Positions 5,629-7,441 of a stretch of 7,441 nt of DNA are shown here, in pieces. Both the position numbers and the translations under genes were made by a program. This DNA comes from Bacteroidia bacterium (lineage in GTDB: Bacteria; Bacteroidota; Bacteroidia; Chitinophagales; Saprospiraceae). The notes under the pieces were generated by a model, which was not told the origin of the DNA, ran no database searches, and saw only the letters and a list, made by a program, of their open reading frames with translations. The first letter of the stretch is position 1. The number at the start of each line of letters is the position of its first letter. The stretch spans positions 1 through 7,441 of the forward strand of contig JAUIIF010000214.1 of NCBI GenBank assembly GCA_030431945.1, given 5' to 3'.

Positions 5629-7440
5629 TCAATGGGCGGGTTTCACCTTACCCTGCTCCAGCACAATCAACCCTTCATTCGCAAGCTGCTGGAGGATGGC
5701 GGTGGTGGCCTGTGCCTGGGGATGTCCATACATTTTTGCGACTTCGGCCAAGGAAGGCTCCGGGTCTTTTTCCCAGTGGAGGAGCAGATCGTCGTAGACC
5801 TGCTTCGGAGACAACACCAGTTGGCCCGCCGCCAGGCGGGCGCGGCAACCATCGCAGATACCACAATCCGCCACGGCCGGCTCCCCGAAATACTTCAGGA
5901 GGGTGCGGGAACGACAGCTCGTCCCCTGTCCTTCTGCGTAACTGATCATGGTTTCGATGCGGTGCAAGGCCCGTTCCTGCAGGAACCGGTACTGCTTGGC
6001 ATCGATCCGCAGGGCGTCAGGATCGATTCGTTCTTCTACGAAAACGATTTGGGGCAGGTCTTTTTCCGGGTAATATTCAATGATCCCCTCGGCGTGCATT
6101 TTCCGGAAGGTTCGTTGTAACTCCTCCAGGGTAAGATTCAGGAAGTTTGCCAGGGCCCCCTCCTTGATTTGTACGGGATTCATGAAGGCGCCGTGGCTGG
6201 TCCGGAGAATAGATTTGATCAGCTTATCCTGCGCCTTGTGCTTGAGCTGATAATCGTAAAGTTGCTCTTTGGTAGCGATAAACTGCAGGCGGGCGGGCTG
6301 GTGGACCGCGTCGGTCAGCAGGATGTACCCGGCACGCTCCAGCGCCTTGAGGGCGCTGTAGGCCTGACGGACATCAAAGCCAAAATTCTGGGAGTAGGCT
6401 ACGATGTCGAAATCAAAAGCTTCTCCCTGTCCGCCGCCGATGGCCAGTTGCAAGTAGCTGCCGAGCGCGCGGTAGGCGCGCTTTACTTCCTTGATGTCCG
6501 GGTAGGCAAGAGCCCAGTGCTGCCGCAGGCGTTCCCCGTCAGCAGGGTGATAGCACATGATGGCGAAGCTCATTTCGCCGTCCCGGCCTCCCCGGCCGGC
6601 CTCCTGAAAATAGGCTTCGGGGCTGTCTGGCGGACCAAAGTGAATCACGCTCCTCACGTCCGGTTTATCGATCCCCATACCGAAGGCATTGGTGGCGACG
6701 ATCACGCGCAGATCGCCCTTGATCCAGGCGTCCTGCCGCCGGTCTTTTTCTTCGGGTTCCAGACCGGCGTGGTAACTGGCCGCGGCGATGCCGCGGCGTT
6801 GCAGCATCAGGGCCAGCTGCTTGGTCAGCCCGCGGCTGCGTACGTAAATGATGCTCGTACCGGGTACTCCCTTGAGAATTTCCAGAATCTGCTGGTCCTT
6901 ACTTTCAGGGCGGCGCACGACGTAGGCCAGGTTGTCCCGGCCAAAACTCTGCCTGAAGACAAAACGGTCTTTGCCGAAGGCCAGGTTTTCCTGAATGTCT
7001 TCCACCACCTCCGGGGTGGCCGTGGCCGTTACGGCGATTACCGGAACCCGGGGATGCAACTCCCTGATTTCGGCAATGCGCAGGTAGGGTGGCCGGAAAT
7101 CGTAGCCCCACTGGCTGATACAGTGGGCCTCGTCAACCGCAATCAACGCCAGGTTCATCTTGGCGATCCGCACGCGGGCCAGGTCGGTCAGCAGACGTTC
7201 CGGGCTCAGGTAAAGCAACTTGGTGTTGCCGTAGACCGCATTGTCCAGAATCCGGTCGATGTCTGCCTTACGCAACCCACTGTAAATCGCATCAGCGACG
7301 ACTCCCCGGTCCTTCAGCTGGCGAACCTGGTCTTTCATCAGGGCAATCAGGGGGGACACGACAATCGTTACGCCCTCCAGGGCCAGGGCCGGCACCTGAA
7401 AGCAAATGGATTTTCCGCCACCGGTGGGCAGTAAAGCCAG
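5629..7440 (-). CDS. recQ: ATP-dependent DNA helicase RecQ (5' end outside window)
   Basis: The 603 visible residues start inside motif I (LLPTGGGKS, residues 3-11), so roughly the first 40 residues are missing. Superfamily 2 helicase motifs follow in order: SPLIALMKDQV (Ia), VDEAHCISQWGYDFRPPY (II plus the RecQ-specific aromatic loop, DEAH at 103-106), TATAT (III), SIIYVRSRG (IV), IVATNAFGMGIDKPDVR (V) and YFQEAGRGGRDG (VI). A RecQ-type zinc site is formed by C509, C526, C529 and C532 (CGICDGC). The protein ends about 70 residues later with a short, probably helical region and no HRDC domain. RecQ unwinds DNA 3' to 5' and acts in recombination repair and fork restart. The frame is intact to the window edge. 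It is the first visible gene of a minus-strand run with the glycosyltransferase and sulfotransferase, with no obvious functional link to them. Confidence 0.95.
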   Translation of the reverse strand: MALLPTGGGKSICFQVPALALEGVTIVVSPLIALMKDQVRQLKDRGVVADAIYSGLRKADIDRILDNAVYGNTKLLYLSPERLLTDLARVRIAKMNLALIAVDEAHCISQWGYDFRPPYLRIAEIRELHPRVPVIAVTATATPEVVEDIQENLAFGKDRFVFRQSFGRDNLAYVVRRPESKDQQILEILKGVPGTSIIYVRSRGLTKQLALMLQRRGIAAASYHAGLEPEEKDRRQDAWIKGDLRVIVATNAFGMGIDKPDVRSVIHFGPPDSPEAYFQEAGRGGRDGEMSFAIMCYHPADGERLRQHWALAYPDIKEVKRAYRALGSYLQLAIGGGQGEAFDFDIVAYSQNFGFDVRQAYSALKALERAGYILLTDAVHQPARLQFIATKEQLYDYQLKHKAQDKLIKSILRTSHGAFMNPVQIKEGALANFLNLTLEELQRTFRKMHAEGIIEYYPEKDLPQIVFVEERIDPDALRIDAKQYRFLQERALHRIETMISYAEGQGTSCRSRTLLKYFGEPAVADCGICDGCRARLAAGQLVLSPKQVYDDLLLHWEKDPEPSLAEVAKMYGHPQAQATTAILQQLANEGLIVLEQGKVKPAH

Positions 7441-7441
7441 G

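Noticed and set aside
6169..7434. 421-codon plus-strand open frame antisense to recQ
   Set aside because: It lies entirely opposite a helicase with all motifs intact, starts at a TTG, and its product shows no recognisable domain. Long antisense frames are common in GC-rich genes.

Overview
The window reads as a GC-rich (high-50s percent by eye) chromosomal segment, most likely from a Bacteroidota bacterium, possibly a Saprospiria/Lewinella-like lineage. This is an inference. It rests on a good TAnnTTTG promoter box before the serine hydrolase, weak or absent Shine-Dalgarno sites, and the style of the RecQ, secreted serine hydrolase and nitrate-reductase remnant. No rRNA or marker gene is present to confirm it.

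Left edge (1-432). About 106 bases of AT-rich DNA (about 30% GC) hold the 3' end of an unrecognised plus-strand reading frame. They abut a minus-strand remnant of a molybdopterin nitrate reductase (NapA-like) at about position 106. The remnant keeps only the N-terminal part with three Fe-S cysteines. It has lost everything downstream, and its probable Tat signal region is out of frame. Both reading frames break at the same point, so this is either a rearrangement scar or an assembly chimera. A strong hairpin with a T-run (319-357) follows.

Centre (433-3452). A complete iron-sulfur L-serine ammonia-lyase gene (sdaA, minus strand) is divergent from a secreted beta-lactamase-family serine hydrolase with a DUF3471-like C-terminus (plus strand). 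The 107-bp region between them holds a seven-unit TTGCGGG repeat that fits a G-quadruplex pattern, a small dyad, and a Bacteroidota-type promoter placed so close to the hydrolase ATG that the transcript would be nearly leaderless. The hydrolase frame is cut by a single in-frame TAG at codon 322, after all catalytic motifs but before the last third of the protein.

Right side (3497-7440). Three minus-strand genes follow one another in the order recQ (5' end beyond the window), a GT4-type glycosyltransferase 33 bp later, and a PAPS-type sulfotransferase about 107 bp after that. The last two could act together on a sulfated surface or exported glycan. RecQ is a genome-maintenance helicase and may only share a transcript with them.

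I see no CRISPR array, tRNA, rRNA, complete mobile element or clear defence system. The most notable signals are the clean amber interruption, the truncated nitrate reductase at a composition break, and the heptamer/G-quadruplex repeat in the divergent promoter region.
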